Assembly: GCF_014050145.1 (NCBI RefSeq)
Contig: NZ_JACFYF010000004.1
Span: 280,597 to 344,596 of the forward strand
Direction of reading: 5' to 3'
DNA: 64,000 nt
Source of the DNA: Vibrio marinisediminis
GTDB taxonomy: Bacteria > Pseudomonadota > Gammaproteobacteria > Enterobacterales > Vibrionaceae
Part shown: positions 26,999 through 36,991 of the stretch, in pieces
Layout of the letters: each line of letters starts with the position of its first letter
Position numbering within the stretch: the first letter of the stretch is position 1
Program-made: the position numbers and the translations under genes
Notes under the pieces: model-generated
Told to the model about the DNA's origin: nothing
The model's database searches: none
The model's input: only the letters and a program-made list of their open reading frames with translations

Positions 26999-29347
26999 TT
27001 GCGGCTCGCTAAGGGTTTTAAAATCAAGCCCAATAAATGGCAAAATTGCGTCAGCGACGGGTTTGAGTTGTTTGTCGATGTAGTGTTGATAATCAATCGC
27101 GCTTTTTAAATATTCTTTAGGTTCTGGACCATTTAGCGTGATCAAATACTCTATTTGCCCGCGATTTTGATACTGAAGCGGTCGCCCCAGTTGCGCATTA
27201 ATATCATCAGCCATACGTGCCGCGCGAACTTGTGGTGGTACATTTTTTTGGTATTCACTGAGTTTACGTCTCAGACGCTTTTGGTAGACCAAGCGATCAT
27301 CGTAGCGTCCAGCTAATGTATCTTCAACAAATTGGCGGACATAAGTACTGGGATCTTCGCTATGAAATACCATTGAATAGAGTTGTTGTTGGAATGATTG
27401 TGCTAATGGTGTCCAATCGGTTCTGGCGCTTTCAAGCCCTTTAAAAACAATTCGCTCTTGTTGACCGTCGCCAATCAACCCTGCGTATCGCTTCTTTGAA
27501 CCTGTCTCTTGCCCACGAATGGTCGGCATCAGGAATTTTTTATAGTGGGTTTCATACTCCAGTTCCAAAATGGAGGTGAGCCCGTAGTCATTAGCTAGGT
27601 GTTGAGTCCACCACTGGTTGATGTGTTTGACCAGTTCTAGCCCTATTTTATCGGCTTGCGGCTGAGAAAACTGACCATTAAGAGAGACAAAGGTTGAGTC
27701 TGTATCACCATAGATTACTTGGTAACCCTTATCTTCAATCAACGCTTTAGTTTGCTTCATGATCTCATGCCCACGCATAGTAATGCTTGAGGCAAGTCGA
27801 GTATCAAAAAATCGACAACCGGAGGAGCCAAGTACACCATAAAATGAATTCATGATGATTTTTATCGCTTGTGAAAAGGCTTTTTCGTTATTGCGTTTTG
27901 CTTCATCTCGCGCCGCCCAAAGTGTTTCAATCATCTCGGGTAAGAAATGATGTTGGCGATGAAATTGACCGCCTCTAAACCCAGGAACCGCTTGCTCATT
28001 GCCGATACCTATCTCTTGTTTTAATCCTTCAATCAGTCCCATTGGGTCAATGAGAAATGAACGAATAATAGAAGGGTAAAGACTCTTAAAATCGAGGACC
28101 AATACCGAATCATACAGATCGGGAATGGAGTCCATCACGTAACCCCCCGGACTGGCTAGCCAATCTTCTGGGTGCATATTTGGCGCCACATACCCAGCGC
28201 GATGAAGTTGAGGTAAATAGAGGTTGGTAAAAGCGGCAACTGAACCGCCAATTCGGTCGAGCTCCACACCGGTTAACTTTGAACGCTCAATGGCAAACTC
28301 CAACAGGTGAGTTTGGGCGAATATTTTATTCACCAGTACACAATCCTGTAGGTTATAGCGCGCAAGCGAAACTTTATCATGGCGGAACATATGATTGATC
28401 TCAGCCATTCGGTCATGCACGTTGTGGATCTGTTTACCTTCGCCCAATAGCTGCTGGGAAACTGATTCAAGTGACCAACGACGAAAGTGATAAGTCGCGG
28501 TCTTCAGTGTATCAATGCCATCCATTACCACTCGACCGGGAATAGAGATAAATGATTGCTGGGTGGTATTGGAGGTACGAAAATAACTGGCTTGATTTGC
28601 TCGCCCAAGTTGTAGCTTCATTTTGTGCCATTCGGCGCGTTTGTGCAGCAAGCGAAAATCAAAGTCGATAACATTCCAACCGATGATGACATCAGGGTCG
28701 TACTGTTCAAACCAGCGCAGCAGGGCGATTAATAGCGCTTTCTCGTCGCTGACCCATTCGATGGGTATGTCCGCATCTTGAGGCTCGCCAACCATAATAA
28801 CGCGGCTATCCATTGGACTATCGAGACCAATTGAATACAGAATCCCTTTTTCTGAGCACTCGATATCTAATGAGACCACTTTTAGCTTAGGAGCGTAGTC
28901 TGATTTGCGACACTTCACTTGAGTGACTTTATGGTAGTGAGACCGTGAGTGAAACTGACCTGTAAATTCAACGCTACCTTGAATAAAGCGTTCCATTAAA
29001 TATCGGTCAGCTAAGCGAATGTCATTTTCAAAAGCGGTGATATTGTTCAGTTCCAGTGCTTGTACTAAGCGCTGTGTCTCTTTAATTGTGTGGCAATAAC
29101 AAGCAGACAAGCGAGTTTGATCAAAATGCTTAAGATTAAGTGGCTTGACATCACAGTGTATATTTAATTGTGCGGCGATTTTCGCGACGTCACTTTGGTT
29201 CTCTTGTGCAACAAAAAATACCGTCTTTTCACCGTCAATAAGTAACTGGTGAGGACCTTGATCGGTGTTAAGCCAAAGCTCAATTTGAGTTGAACCTTGA
29301 ATATCACGTGCTTGGCGAGTGAGTAAAAAACCTTGTTGAATAGTCAA
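26984..29347 (-). CDS. polB: DNA polymerase II
   Basis: A B-family DNA polymerase with proofreading, used in SOS repair and replication restart. All 787 residues are present. The exonuclease motifs are LDIECSEKG and WNVIDFDFRLL. The polymerase motifs are DFKSLYPSII (motif A), KIIMNSFYG (motif B) and YGDTDSTFVS (motif C). The C-terminus ends LSEPQLGLF, a clamp-binding-type motif. The upstream gap holds a terminator from the next gene and the polB promoter. A LexA box was not identified by eye. Confidence 0.96.
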   Translation of the reverse strand: MTIQQGFLLTRQARDIQGSTQIELWLNTDQGPHQLLIDGEKTVFFVAQENQSDVAKIAAQLNIHCDVKPLNLKHFDQTRLSACYCHTIKETQRLVQALELNNITAFENDIRLADRYLMERFIQGSVEFTGQFHSRSHYHKVTQVKCRKSDYAPKLKVVSLDIECSEKGILYSIGLDSPMDSRVIMVGEPQDADIPIEWVSDEKALLIALLRWFEQYDPDVIIGWNVIDFDFRLLHKRAEWHKMKLQLGRANQASYFRTSNTTQQSFISIPGRVVMDGIDTLKTATYHFRRWSLESVSQQLLGEGKQIHNVHDRMAEINHMFRHDKVSLARYNLQDCVLVNKIFAQTHLLEFAIERSKLTGVELDRIGGSVAAFTNLYLPQLHRAGYVAPNMHPEDWLASPGGYVMDSIPDLYDSVLVLDFKSLYPSIIRSFLIDPMGLIEGLKQEIGIGNEQAVPGFRGGQFHRQHHFLPEMIETLWAARDEAKRNNEKAFSQAIKIIMNSFYGVLGSSGCRFFDTRLASSITMRGHEIMKQTKALIEDKGYQVIYGDTDSTFVSLNGQFSQPQADKIGLELVKHINQWWTQHLANDYGLTSILELEYETHYKKFLMPTIRGQETGSKKRYAGLIGDGQQERIVFKGLESARTDWTPLAQSFQQQLYSMVFHSEDPSTYVRQFVEDTLAGRYDDRLVYQKRLRRKLSEYQKNVPPQVRAARMADDINAQLGRPLQYQNRGQIEYLITLNGPEPKEYLKSAIDYQHYIDKQLKPVADAILPFIGLDFKTLSEPQLGLF

Positions 29348-29398
29348 CGATACATCCCGAAGTTGGTGCGCCTTTTGCGTAATGGATAATACCGATAC

Positions 29399-29421
29399 GA
29401 AAAAGGGCGATTGCTCGCCCT
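29399..29421 (-). terminator. Terminator of the DUF4105 gene
   Basis: On the minus strand, a stem GGGCGA / TCGCCC with a 4-nt loop is followed by TTTTT. It lies 60 bp past the stop codon. Confidence 0.8.
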
Positions 29422-29478
29422 ATAATAGTTTGCTGCCGCTAGAAGTAAATGATTACGAGAAATCCTTTACTCGCCGCG

Positions 29479-31332
29479 TTAGAAGTAGATATACGCGGTT
29501 AATTTGCCACTCAGTTCTTCATGACCCCAGTGCAGATAACTGACTTCGCTGCGTAGCGCCATATTACGATCCAATTGCCAATGCCAATTGGCGGATGCTT
29601 TGGCATTTTGATCAGCATCGCTATCGAGTAGCGCTAAGTATTGACCTTGAATACCGATGCGGTGGTTTTCGGCCAATTGATAAACCACTCCAGCTTCAAT
29701 ACCGCCACCAAGGGTTGCATCATAATCCGTTAATTCACCGCCACTGACTTCACCGGAAAGTAGACCATAAAAATGCAATGATTGTGCGTCACCCCAAGCT
29801 TTGCCGTAGCCACCTTGTCCAAACCAGCGACTTTCCAGCTTGCCATCATTAGGCATGCGGTCAAAGCCAATTCGTGCATTCCACGCAAGGCTATCAAACA
29901 CGCGGTTGCTTGGTGCCAGTGCCATGGCGTCAATAAGGTAGAAACGGTCAAAACGAGAGGTACCTTGCTCATCAACACTCAACTGAGTATCTAAAAAGCT
30001 GATTTTTGCACCAGGAATGAAACCTTGCTGAGAGTCTAAAAGATCATGGTAAGCAATACGTCCTTCAAACGTCATCATAACGCCTAGTTGGTCACTGTAT
30101 TGATAACTAAGACCTGTGCGCGCAGATGCGTGTCCTTTTTCTGGTGAAACTTCAGGTGTAGGCACTTCACTAAATGGTGAGTCGACTTTGATTCGGCTAC
30201 GTTGGTAGAGCAGCTCAGTTAAGCGTTTCGCTGTTGGATCTCGCTCTAAACCGACGTCGTAAAGCTCAAAGTTGAGCCATTCATAGGCAAATTCGAGTAT
30301 TGCGGCTCGTTCTTGTTCTGAATATTGCTCAGAGGTAGGGAATTTGCCTTGCTTGGCTTGTATCGCTGCTTCAAATAGCTCGGGATCAATTTCATTTGCC
30401 TGATGCAACAAACGTGTACCGAACGACTCGCGATAGGCAGGTCGCTCAAGCAATTGAGCACTGTTGAGCACTTCCACAGTATCCGATGGAATAGCGTGCA
30501 GTGGGAATTGATCGATTAGCTGCAAATCATCGCGTGCTAATTCCAATAGCGCTAACAGTTGGTAGGAACAGTTCTCGTCTAAGAAGTAGTAGTCAAACTT
30601 GGCGCGCTGCATCTCCCATAGATGAAGCAATATGCGTTCGACTTCTTTTTCATTGAGCTTGAGTTTGTATTCCCAAATGTCACGCGATTCAATGTCGTTG
30701 TATTCTCGAACCTTACGATAGTAGGGCATAACGGTAAATCGACCGGGGTAACTACCGACAAGTCCTTTAATGGCATAGAGCGCTGCGTTATCTTGAGTCT
30801 CTGGTTCTGCGGCAAAGTTAATCGCGAATGCGACCAGCTCTTTATGACGAGTTTGATCTTTGGCATCAATTCTTAATAATGTATGACCAAACATTGACGA
30901 AGGATTGTTCATGAATGCGGTCGGAAAGACCAAAGTCATGCCTTCCGGGTCCAAAACTTCGCGCCATGTCTCCAGCTCAGGGCAATTGAGTTCGGCTTGC
31001 TTACCGAGTTTAGATTGCAGCCATGAATAGCGCGCAGGGTATTCACAACGTTTTTGTTCAGCAAGAGTCGCGTCTTCGCTATAGAGCACATCTATCGTCG
31101 CTTGCAGTTCTTGCTGAGGAGATGACGCACCTTGTGCAGACAAGTAGAACTCTTCACTGTCAACCGTGCCCTTATATCCAGTAAAAGTGCTGGGAATGTA
31201 GTGACCAAGTTTCAACCAATATGGGTCATGAGCAAGCTTTTCTACATTGAGAGAGGTCGCGGAGAACGCAAAAGAAGGCGCGAATAACCCACATCCGATG
31301 AGTAGCGCTTTAGAGATAGCTGAAAATTTCAT
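29479..31332 (-). CDS. DUF4105 secreted protein with C-terminal barrel-like region
   Basis: A 617-residue exported protein (signal peptide about 1-24, ending SFAFSA). The N-terminal half is the DUF4105 domain, with a papain-like look: NPSSMFGHTLLRID supplies a conserved histidine and FLDENCSYQLLALLE a conserved cysteine. The last 220 residues are rich in alternating aromatic strands and end KLTAYIYF, which suggests an outer-membrane beta-barrel. It follows a DUF3015 gene on the same strand. Function unknown, with a cysteine-hydrolase activity an inference from the His/Cys pattern. Confidence 0.8.
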   Translation of the reverse strand: MKFSAISKALLIGCGLFAPSFAFSATSLNVEKLAHDPYWLKLGHYIPSTFTGYKGTVDSEEFYLSAQGASSPQQELQATIDVLYSEDATLAEQKRCEYPARYSWLQSKLGKQAELNCPELETWREVLDPEGMTLVFPTAFMNNPSSMFGHTLLRIDAKDQTRHKELVAFAINFAAEPETQDNAALYAIKGLVGSYPGRFTVMPYYRKVREYNDIESRDIWEYKLKLNEKEVERILLHLWEMQRAKFDYYFLDENCSYQLLALLELARDDLQLIDQFPLHAIPSDTVEVLNSAQLLERPAYRESFGTRLLHQANEIDPELFEAAIQAKQGKFPTSEQYSEQERAAILEFAYEWLNFELYDVGLERDPTAKRLTELLYQRSRIKVDSPFSEVPTPEVSPEKGHASARTGLSYQYSDQLGVMMTFEGRIAYHDLLDSQQGFIPGAKISFLDTQLSVDEQGTSRFDRFYLIDAMALAPSNRVFDSLAWNARIGFDRMPNDGKLESRWFGQGGYGKAWGDAQSLHFYGLLSGEVSGGELTDYDATLGGGIEAGVVYQLAENHRIGIQGQYLALLDSDADQNAKASANWHWQLDRNMALRSEVSYLHWGHEELSGKLTAYIYF

Positions 31333-31440
31333 TCAAATCCGTAGAAATATTTTTGTATTTATATAGCTGAGTGTTCTTATCGACCAAACAGTGCCTTGTC
31401 CAATGACTAGGGTAAAACACTCAACTATGTAAACAGCTAT

Positions 31441-31484
31441 AAAAAAGTGCCCTAATAAGGGCACTTCAAACTCAATTTGAGTTT
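31441..31484 (-). terminator. Terminator/attenuator after the DUF3015 gene
   Basis: A stem AGTGCCC / GGGCACT is followed by TTTTTT on the minus strand. A second small palindrome, AAACTCAATTTGAGTTT, abuts the stop codon. If the downstream DUF4105 gene is cotranscribed, this acts as a partial terminator. Confidence 0.75.
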
Positions 31485-31486
31485 AA

Positions 31487-31972
31487 TTAGATTGCGTAAC
31501 CAGCTAGAGCATCGTTTTGAGCTACTAGGTTGTTTAGGTTAGCAAATACTTCTTGAGAAGTTACGTTCTCTGATTTGAACACTTCTGCGAAGTTTTCTTG
31601 AGCTAGAGTGTTGAAAGTTGCTTTGTCAGCTTCTTGAACGCCCCATACTTCAGATAGAGTTGCTAGCGTTTCGCCTTCGCCTTTAGCGATATCGCGAGCA
31701 AGGTTATCCATGTTGCCATCGATGAACAGCGCAAGTTTCTCAGAAGAAGAGATAGTGCCGTTACCGTCACAACCTAGAGTACCAAAAGTGATACCGAAAG
31801 TTTGGTTACCTGAAGTACCGTTGGTAGTTGCACCTAGCACTTTAAATACTTTGCCTGACTTACCGTCAAAAATCATAGTACCTAGACCACAACCGATGTC
31901 TTGATCAGCCATAGCAACTTGAGACAGAGGAAGTGTTGCAGCTAGAGCTGCCACCGCTAGTAGCTTTTTCAT
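31487..31972 (-). CDS. DUF3015 secreted protein
   Basis: A 161-residue exported protein with a signal peptide (MKKLLAVAALAATLPLSQVAMA). The mature protein is small and Gly/Thr-rich, with two conserved cysteines (IGCGLG and TLGCDGNG) likely to pair, as expected for DUF3015. Codon use is strongly biased, suggesting high expression. It is followed on the same strand by the DUF4105 gene, a pairing I recall from other vibrios. Function unknown. Confidence 0.85.
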   Translation of the reverse strand: MKKLLAVAALAATLPLSQVAMADQDIGCGLGTMIFDGKSGKVFKVLGATTNGTSGNQTFGITFGTLGCDGNGTISSSEKLALFIDGNMDNLARDIAKGEGETLATLSEVWGVQEADKATFNTLAQENFAEVFKSENVTSQEVFANLNNLVAQNDALAGYAI

Positions 31973-32335
31973 AATATGTCCTTAATCGTTATATAAAGCT
32001 AACATTAACTTGTTAGCGTTCATGCGCTTGATAATTGGAAATTATCAATGGGAGAAAATAAATGAAATTGGTTTCATTTTCAATGAATGTTACAAAATAA
32101 AGAGAGATTAATATCTTGTAGTCGAGATTCTCAACAAGTAAAGGGTAACCCTATGATACTCCGAATATTTGTTGCACTAGCTTCATAACTGAAAATTAGT
32201 ACTTGCTAAACTTTGCGATTGCGCACATATTTCGGAGTAATGAATTTTTCATTTTTGAGTTAAACTAAGCAACTAATTTGCTATCCACTGTCCTCGGTGG
32301 GTGCAGGACCAAAATAATAGTGTGGAGATACAAGT
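31973..32335. promoter_or_regulatory. Divergent promoter region with two inverted repeats
   Basis: This 363-bp gap separates the DUF3015 gene and varA. Two inverted repeats lie close to the DUF3015 start: GCTAACA / TGTTAGC (31998-32017) and the stronger TTGATAATT-GGA-AATTATCAA (32028-32048). They could be an operator or a 5' UTR structure. Nothing else was recognised towards varA. Confidence 0.5.
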
Positions 32336-32980
32336 TTGATTAGTGTTTTCCTTGTAGATGATCACGAGCTGGTTCGCACAGGGATACGACGTATTATTGA
32401 AGACGTCCGTGGAATGAACGTAGCAGGGGAAGCTGTAAGCGGTGAAGACGCAGTAAAATGGTGTAGAAATAACCATGCTGACGTTGTATTGATGGACATG
32501 AATATGCCAGGTATTGGTGGTCTTGAGGCTACCAAGAAAATCTTGCGATTCAACCCAGATGTAAAAATCATCGTTTTAACTGTTCATACGGAGAATCCGT
32601 TTCCAACTAAAGTGATGCAAGCAGGTGCCGCAGGTTACCTAACCAAAGGTGCAGGTCCCGACGAAATGGTAAATGCGATTCGCGTCGTAAATAGCGGTCA
32701 GCGTTATATTTCGCCTGAAATTGCTCAACAGATGGCGTTAAGCCAATTTTCACCAGCATCGGAAAACCCTTTTGCCGATCTGTCTGAGCGTGAACTGCAG
32801 ATCATGATGATGATAACGAAAGGGCAGAAAGTCACCGATATTTCTGAGCAGCTAAGCCTTAGCCCCAAGACGGTTAATAGTTACCGTTATCGACTGTTTG
32901 CCAAACTCGGTATCAGTGGTGACGTTGAATTAACCCACCTTGCTATCCGACATGGGATGCTAGATACCGAGTCATTATAG
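32336..32980 (+). CDS. varA: Response regulator VarA/UvrY (GacA family)
   Basis: A NarL-type regulator that, with a BarA/VarS kinase, activates the small RNAs controlling CsrA. At 214 residues it has a receiver with D54 (VLMDMNMPG), a conserved K in YLTKGAG and a C-terminal LuxR-type HTH ([18 protein letters not shown]). It begins with TTG, preceded by GGAG. The stop codon TAG shares one base with the uvrC GTG start, so the two are translationally coupled, as in other gammaproteobacteria. Confidence 0.95.
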   Translation: MISVFLVDDHELVRTGIRRIIEDVRGMNVAGEAVSGEDAVKWCRNNHADVVLMDMNMPGIGGLEATKKILRFNPDVKIIVLTVHTENPFPTKVMQAGAAGYLTKGAGPDEMVNAIRVVNSGQRYISPEIAQQMALSQFSPASENPFADLSERELQIMMMITKGQKVTDISEQLSLSPKTVNSYRYRLFAKLGISGDVELTHLAIRHGMLDTESL

Positions 32981-34812
32981 TGAGTTCTTCCTTTGATTCG
33001 GTTTCTTTCTTAAAGACAGTAACCAACCAACCCGGTGTTTATCGTATGTATAACGCCGAGTTGGTCGTCATTTATGTTGGTAAAGCTAAAGATCTTAAAA
33101 AGCGCCTGACGAGCTACTTCCGCAAACAGGTGGATAGTGAAAAAACGCGCGCGCTGGTGAGCCATATCGCCAAAATTGATGTGACAGTGACCCACACTGA
33201 AACTGAAGCACTGATCCTTGAGCACAACTACATCAAACAGTATTTACCTAAATACAACGTTTTGCTGCGTGATGACAAATCCTATCCCTATATTTTTATC
33301 AGCGCGCACAAGCACCCACGGCTGTCTATGCACCGCGGTGCGAAGAAACGAAAAGGCGAATACTTCGGCCCGTACCCTGATTCCGGAGCGGTAAGAGAAA
33401 CATTACATCTTATTCAGAAAATATTTCCCGTCCGTCAATGTGAAGATACTGTCTATGGCAACCGTACACGCCCGTGTTTGATGTATCAAATTGGACGTTG
33501 TGCTGGACCGTGTGTCAGCACCATTATTTCAGATGATGAATACCAAGAGTTGGTAGAGTACGTTAGGCTTTTCCTACGAGGTAAAGATAAGCAGGTCCTC
33601 GAAACTCTAGTTGGCAAGATGGAAGCGGCAAGCCGCGAACTCAAGTTTGAATCCGCCGCTAAATTTCGTGACCAGATTCAAGCGATTCGAAGAGTGCAAG
33701 AGCAGCAATTTGTCTCAGAAGACTCAATGGACGATCTCGATGTATTGGGTTTCGCACAAGAGAATGGTATTGCCTGTATCCATATCTTAATGATCCGACA
33801 GGGTAAGGTATTAGGAAGTCGTAGCCACTTCCCTAAAATTCCGCACAACACCACTAAACACGAGGTGTTCTATAGCTTCCTCAGCCAATATTACTTGAAT
33901 CACAATGAGGCTAGGACAGTCCCTACACGTATTATCCTCAATGAAGGTTTACTGGATGACTTATCGTCATTGCAAGAGGCGTTGTCTTCTATCGCGGGCA
34001 GAAAAGTGCAGTTTCATGTAAACCCGACAGGGACACGTGCACGTTATCTAAAGCTCTCGAATACCAATGCATTGACTGCGATCACCACCAAAATCAATCA
34101 CAAGATGACCATTTCACAGCGTTTTTCAGAATTAAGAGAACTGCTGGGTCTAGAGTCAATTCAGCGTATGGAGTGTTTCGATATCTCACATACAATGGGG
34201 GAAAGCACCATCGCATCTTGTGTTGTGTTTAATCCCGAAGGACCGGTTAAACAGGAGTACCGTCGATACAACATTACAGGTATTACTGGCGGGGATGATT
34301 ATGCGGCAATGGGGCAGGCGTTAGAGCGTCGATATGCCAAACAACTTGATATTGAGAAGATCCCAGACATTGTCTTTATTGATGGTGGTAAAGGTCAGCT
34401 TAATCGTGCATACGAGGTGATTAGTCACTATTGGGGTGACTGGCCAAAGCGCCCTAGGCTGATCGGTATTGCGAAAGGTGTGACAAGAAAACCAGGTTTA
34501 GAAACGCTGATTACCACAGAAGGTGATGAGTTTCATTTGCCTAGCGATGCACCGGCTTTACATTTGATGCAGCATATTCGAGATGAGAGTCATAATCACG
34601 CCATTGCAGGGCACAGAGCAAAGCGTGGTAAGACTCGTAGAACTAGTGCGTTGGAAGGTATCGAAGGTATCGGTCCGAAAAGGCGACAAGCATTGCTGAA
34701 GTACATGGGCGGTTTGCAAGAATTAAAACGCGCAACTGTCGAAGAAATCGCCAAAGTGCCGGGCATAAGCCATTCTTTAGCAGAAAACATTTATCAAGCA
34801 TTGAAACAATAG
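32980..34812 (+). CDS. uvrC: Excinuclease ABC subunit C
   Basis: The dual-incision nuclease of nucleotide-excision repair, at the full length of 610 residues. The N-terminal GIY-YIG domain shows GVYRM and [14 protein letters not shown], a UVR motif lies near residue 205-235 ([11 protein letters not shown]), the C-terminal RNase-H-like nuclease has IECFDISHT-type sequence and FIDGGKGQL, and a helix-hairpin-helix region ends the protein. GTG start, overlapping the varA stop by one base. Confidence 0.97.
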   Translation: MSSSFDSVSFLKTVTNQPGVYRMYNAELVVIYVGKAKDLKKRLTSYFRKQVDSEKTRALVSHIAKIDVTVTHTETEALILEHNYIKQYLPKYNVLLRDDKSYPYIFISAHKHPRLSMHRGAKKRKGEYFGPYPDSGAVRETLHLIQKIFPVRQCEDTVYGNRTRPCLMYQIGRCAGPCVSTIISDDEYQELVEYVRLFLRGKDKQVLETLVGKMEAASRELKFESAAKFRDQIQAIRRVQEQQFVSEDSMDDLDVLGFAQENGIACIHILMIRQGKVLGSRSHFPKIPHNTTKHEVFYSFLSQYYLNHNEARTVPTRIILNEGLLDDLSSLQEALSSIAGRKVQFHVNPTGTRARYLKLSNTNALTAITTKINHKMTISQRFSELRELLGLESIQRMECFDISHTMGESTIASCVVFNPEGPVKQEYRRYNITGITGGDDYAAMGQALERRYAKQLDIEKIPDIVFIDGGKGQLNRAYEVISHYWGDWPKRPRLIGIAKGVTRKPGLETLITTEGDEFHLPSDAPALHLMQHIRDESHNHAIAGHRAKRGKTRRTSALEGIEGIGPKRRQALLKYMGGLQELKRATVEEIAKVPGISHSLAENIYQALKQ

Positions 34813-34822
34813 TAAAAATCCA

Positions 34823-34871
34823 GCACCATAAGAACCTGTTTTTTAGGCAGCAAACAGCGCGCACCATAAGA
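34823..34871 (+). repeat. Short direct repeat between uvrC and pgsA
   Basis: GCACCATAAGA occurs twice, at 34823-34833 and 34861-34871. Its meaning is unknown and it may be chance. Confidence 0.35.
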
Positions 34872-34881
34872 GCCAATAAAT

Positions 34882-35439
34882 ATGCGTTTCAACATCCCTA
34901 ACATTCTCTCTTTACTACGACTTTTCCTTATTCCAGTTTTTGTCGTAGCGTTTTACTTACCATATAGTTGGGCGCCATTTGCAGCCGCTATGATTTTTTG
35001 GGTGGCAGGCTTTACCGATTGGTTGGATGGCATGCTGGCTCGAAAATTAGGGCAGACCTCGCGATTTGGTGCATTTATTGATCCTGTGGCTGATAAAGTG
35101 CTGGTGGCTACCGCATTGATTCTGATCACCGAGCATTACCACAGCATTTGGGTGACTATCCCTGCCGTGACAATGATTGGGCGTGAAATTATTATTTCTG
35201 CATTGCGAGAATGGATGGCTGAGATTGGCAAACGCGCGAGTGTGGCTGTTTCTTGGGTGGGCAAAGTCAAAACAGTTTCGCAAATGTTTGCTTTATGGGT
35301 GCTGATTTGGCGCTACGACGATTGGATGATTTGGTTGGGTTACGCAGCCTTGTACGTGGCGACCGTATTGACATACTGGTCTATGGCACAGTACTTAATG
35401 GCAGCCAAAGATGACTTGCTCAATGAAGAGCATCATTGA
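34882..35439 (+). CDS. pgsA: CDP-diacylglycerol-glycerol-3-phosphate 3-phosphatidyltransferase
   Basis: An integral membrane enzyme making phosphatidylglycerophosphate, the committed step to phosphatidylglycerol and cardiolipin. At 185 residues it carries the CDP-alcohol motif [13 protein letters not shown] followed by [10 protein letters not shown], and four or more membrane helices. It is the third gene of the varA-uvrC-pgsA unit and ends at a strong terminator before the tRNA cluster. Confidence 0.96.
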   Translation: MRFNIPNILSLLRLFLIPVFVVAFYLPYSWAPFAAAMIFWVAGFTDWLDGMLARKLGQTSRFGAFIDPVADKVLVATALILITEHYHSIWVTIPAVTMIGREIIISALREWMAEIGKRASVAVSWVGKVKTVSQMFALWVLIWRYDDWMIWLGYAALYVATVLTYWSMAQYLMAAKDDLLNEEHH

Positions 35440-35452
35440 ACAAATACTTAAG

Positions 35453-35477
35453 AACGGGCGTTAGCCCGTTTTTTTTG
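35453..35477 (+). terminator. Terminator of the varA-uvrC-pgsA operon
   Basis: A stem AACGGGC / GCCCGTT with a GTTA loop is followed by eight T residues. Confidence 0.92.
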
Positions 35478-35599
35478 TTCCTAAGATAAAAATAGACTTA
35501 AAAGTCATGAAATTAAGCGGCTCAGTTGATATAAAAGTAAGCAAATTGGGTGGTTTTGAGTGTAATTTAGCCAAACGATTTAAAATTCAAAAATTAGTG

Positions 35600-35627
35600 T
35601 TGACTCATAAGAGCGAATCCGTAGAAT
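35600..35627 (+). promoter_or_regulatory. Promoter of the tRNA cluster
   Basis: TTGACT (35600-35605), a 16-bp spacer and TAGAAT (35622-35627) are followed by the GC-containing discriminator GCATCCCG, as in stringently controlled stable-RNA promoters. It is about 50 bp upstream of tRNA-Cys. Confidence 0.75.
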
Positions 35628-35678
35628 GCATCCCGTACCCAAGAGGAACTCAACGAGAAACCCTTAGGTGATAAAGAT

Positions 35679-35752
35679 GGCGCCTTGGCAGAGTGGCTAT
35701 GCAGCGGATTGCAAATCCGTGGACCTCGGTTCGACTCCGGGAGGCGCCTCCA
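35679..35752 (+). tRNA. tRNA-Cys (anticodon GCA)
   Basis: 74-nt cloverleaf with acceptor stem GGCGCC / GGCGCC, anticodon loop TTGCAAA, T-arm GGTTCGACTCC and encoded CCA. First gene of a four-tRNA cluster. Confidence 0.97.
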
Positions 35753-35770
35753 TCTTTCTTTAGAAAGAAT

Positions 35771-35846
35771 GCGACACTAGCTCAGTTGGTAGAGCGCAAC
35801 CTTGCCAAGGTTGAGGTCATCGGTTCGAACCCGATGTGTCGCTCCA
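35771..35846 (+). tRNA. tRNA-Gly (anticodon GCC), copy 1
   Basis: 76-nt cloverleaf with acceptor stem GCGACAC / GTGTCGC, anticodon loop TTGCCAA, T-arm GGTTCGAACCC and encoded CCA. Identical to the second copy. Confidence 0.97.
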
Positions 35847-35933
35847 AATTATAAACAGAATGAGTTAACCAAAGCTGGTTCTGTAGATGGTGTTTTACTT
35901 TTCTGTAAAGGCATCACAAATTTAGATTTGTGT

Positions 35934-36020
35934 GCCCTGGTGGTGGAATTGGTAGACACAAGGGATTTAAAATCCCTCGGCGTTCGCGCTGTGCCGGTTC
36001 AAGTCCGGCCCGGGGCACCA
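35934..36020 (+). tRNA. tRNA-Leu (anticodon TAA)
   Basis: 87-nt class II tRNA with acceptor stem GCCCTGG / CCGGGGC (one G-U pair), anticodon loop ATTTAAAA, a long variable arm (CTCGGCGTTCGCGCTG) and encoded CCA. Confidence 0.96.
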
Positions 36021-36049
36021 TCTAACCTTATACGTATGTAATAAACATT

Positions 36050-36125
36050 GCGACACTAGCTCAGTTGGTAGAGCGCAACCTTGCCAAGGTTGAGGTCATC
36101 GGTTCGAACCCGATGTGTCGCTCCA
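36050..36125 (+). tRNA. tRNA-Gly (anticodon GCC), copy 2
   Basis: Identical over 76 nt to the copy 279 bp upstream. Last gene of the cluster, followed by the terminator. Confidence 0.97.
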
Positions 36126-36130
36126 AATTA

Positions 36131-36162
36131 GAAAATGCCTCGACAACTGTCGGGGCATTTTC
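36131..36162 (+). terminator. Terminator of the tRNA cluster
   Basis: A 15-bp stem, GAAAATGCCTCGACA paired with TGTCGGGGCATTTTC (one G-T pair), with a 2-nt linker in the tip and T residues in the 3' arm. Confidence 0.82.
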
Positions 36163-36458
36163 GTATCTATTGTGTCAAATTTTCCGTTTTAAAAATCCTT
36201 ACCCCAATCAAACGTCGAAGCCAGCATTTGCATTTAAAACGTCAATTTGCCTCGCTTGCACTCTGTTTATTATCTGAAATCTTTGAAATGTTACCCTCAG
36301 AGTTTGAGCTACTACACAGGCTACACTAAGAAGCGCACACAATTCGCTAAAGCATTATCAATTAACAAGTAATTCCCTTAGCATGAATGTATCAAAATGC
36401 ATATGAAAGTAAATTAGTATGTATTGCCGAGCTTAATACTCTATTTGAGAGAAGGCTG
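36163..36458. other. 296-bp intergenic region before the cytochrome-like gene
   Basis: No gene or RNA was recognised. It must hold the promoter of the cytochrome-diguanylate cyclase pair. Open frames here are tRNA-region shadows or a 24-codon upstream extension without a ribosome-binding site. Confidence 0.4.
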
Positions 36459-36980
36459 ATGGGTAAAAGTCACGCAGTTATTTGGGCTGGTATATTCTTT
36501 AGTATCTCGCTGCTGCCAAAAGTACTCGCCGAATCGATTTCGAGTTATCCGCCTGGATGGGAATATTGGCCAGAGGTCAAAGAAACCATGATATATCCGG
36601 CGGCGAGTGAGCTACCGTCAAACATATCGTTATTTAGTCAAGAGTCACTTCGAGCATATAACTGGGTTAATCAATCACAGGGCACAGTCGTAACCATCAG
36701 AGTACACCCAGATAAAATGAATCAGTACCTTACGCACGGACCTTATAGTGATGGTCCGACGATTGTCGCTGTGTCTGAAGATGCGCAAATGATCTGGGTT
36801 ACTGAGCATCTCGGCGGTGAAGCTATATTTGGTAGCTACAATACTAAGGGGCAAGATATTAGTCATACACATCAAACCCTTAAGCCTGAATATTGCGACC
36901 GCTGCCATGTATCGTATCAAGAGTTTTGCCCACATGGCGTATGCTCAGATTTTGATGAGCACTTCACTAATATTAGGTAG
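36459..36980 (+). CDS. Periplasmic cytochrome P460-like c-type hemoprotein
   Basis: A 173-residue exported protein. The ATG at 36459 has AGAAGG before it and gives a signal peptide (residues 1-25, cut near VLAES). The mature protein starts SYPPGWEYWPEVKETMIYP, matching the opening of cytochrome P460 domains, and near the C-terminus carries the heme-attachment motif CDRCH (146-150). Two more cysteines (C157, C162) follow, unusual for the family. P460 cytochromes oxidise hydroxylamine or bind NO. The diguanylate cyclase gene begins 11 bp after the stop, so a sensory role is more likely than metabolism. Assignment is by motif only. Confidence 0.68.
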   Translation: MGKSHAVIWAGIFFSISLLPKVLAESISSYPPGWEYWPEVKETMIYPAASELPSNISLFSQESLRAYNWVNQSQGTVVTIRVHPDKMNQYLTHGPYSDGPTIVAVSEDAQMIWVTEHLGGEAIFGSYNTKGQDISHTHQTLKPEYCDRCHVSYQEFCPHGVCSDFDEHFTNIR

Positions 36981-36991
36981 GATTTACTGCA

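Noticed and set aside
35802-36277. Two protein-length frames through the tRNA cluster
   Set aside because: They read through tRNA-Gly and tRNA-Leu genes and are shadows of them.
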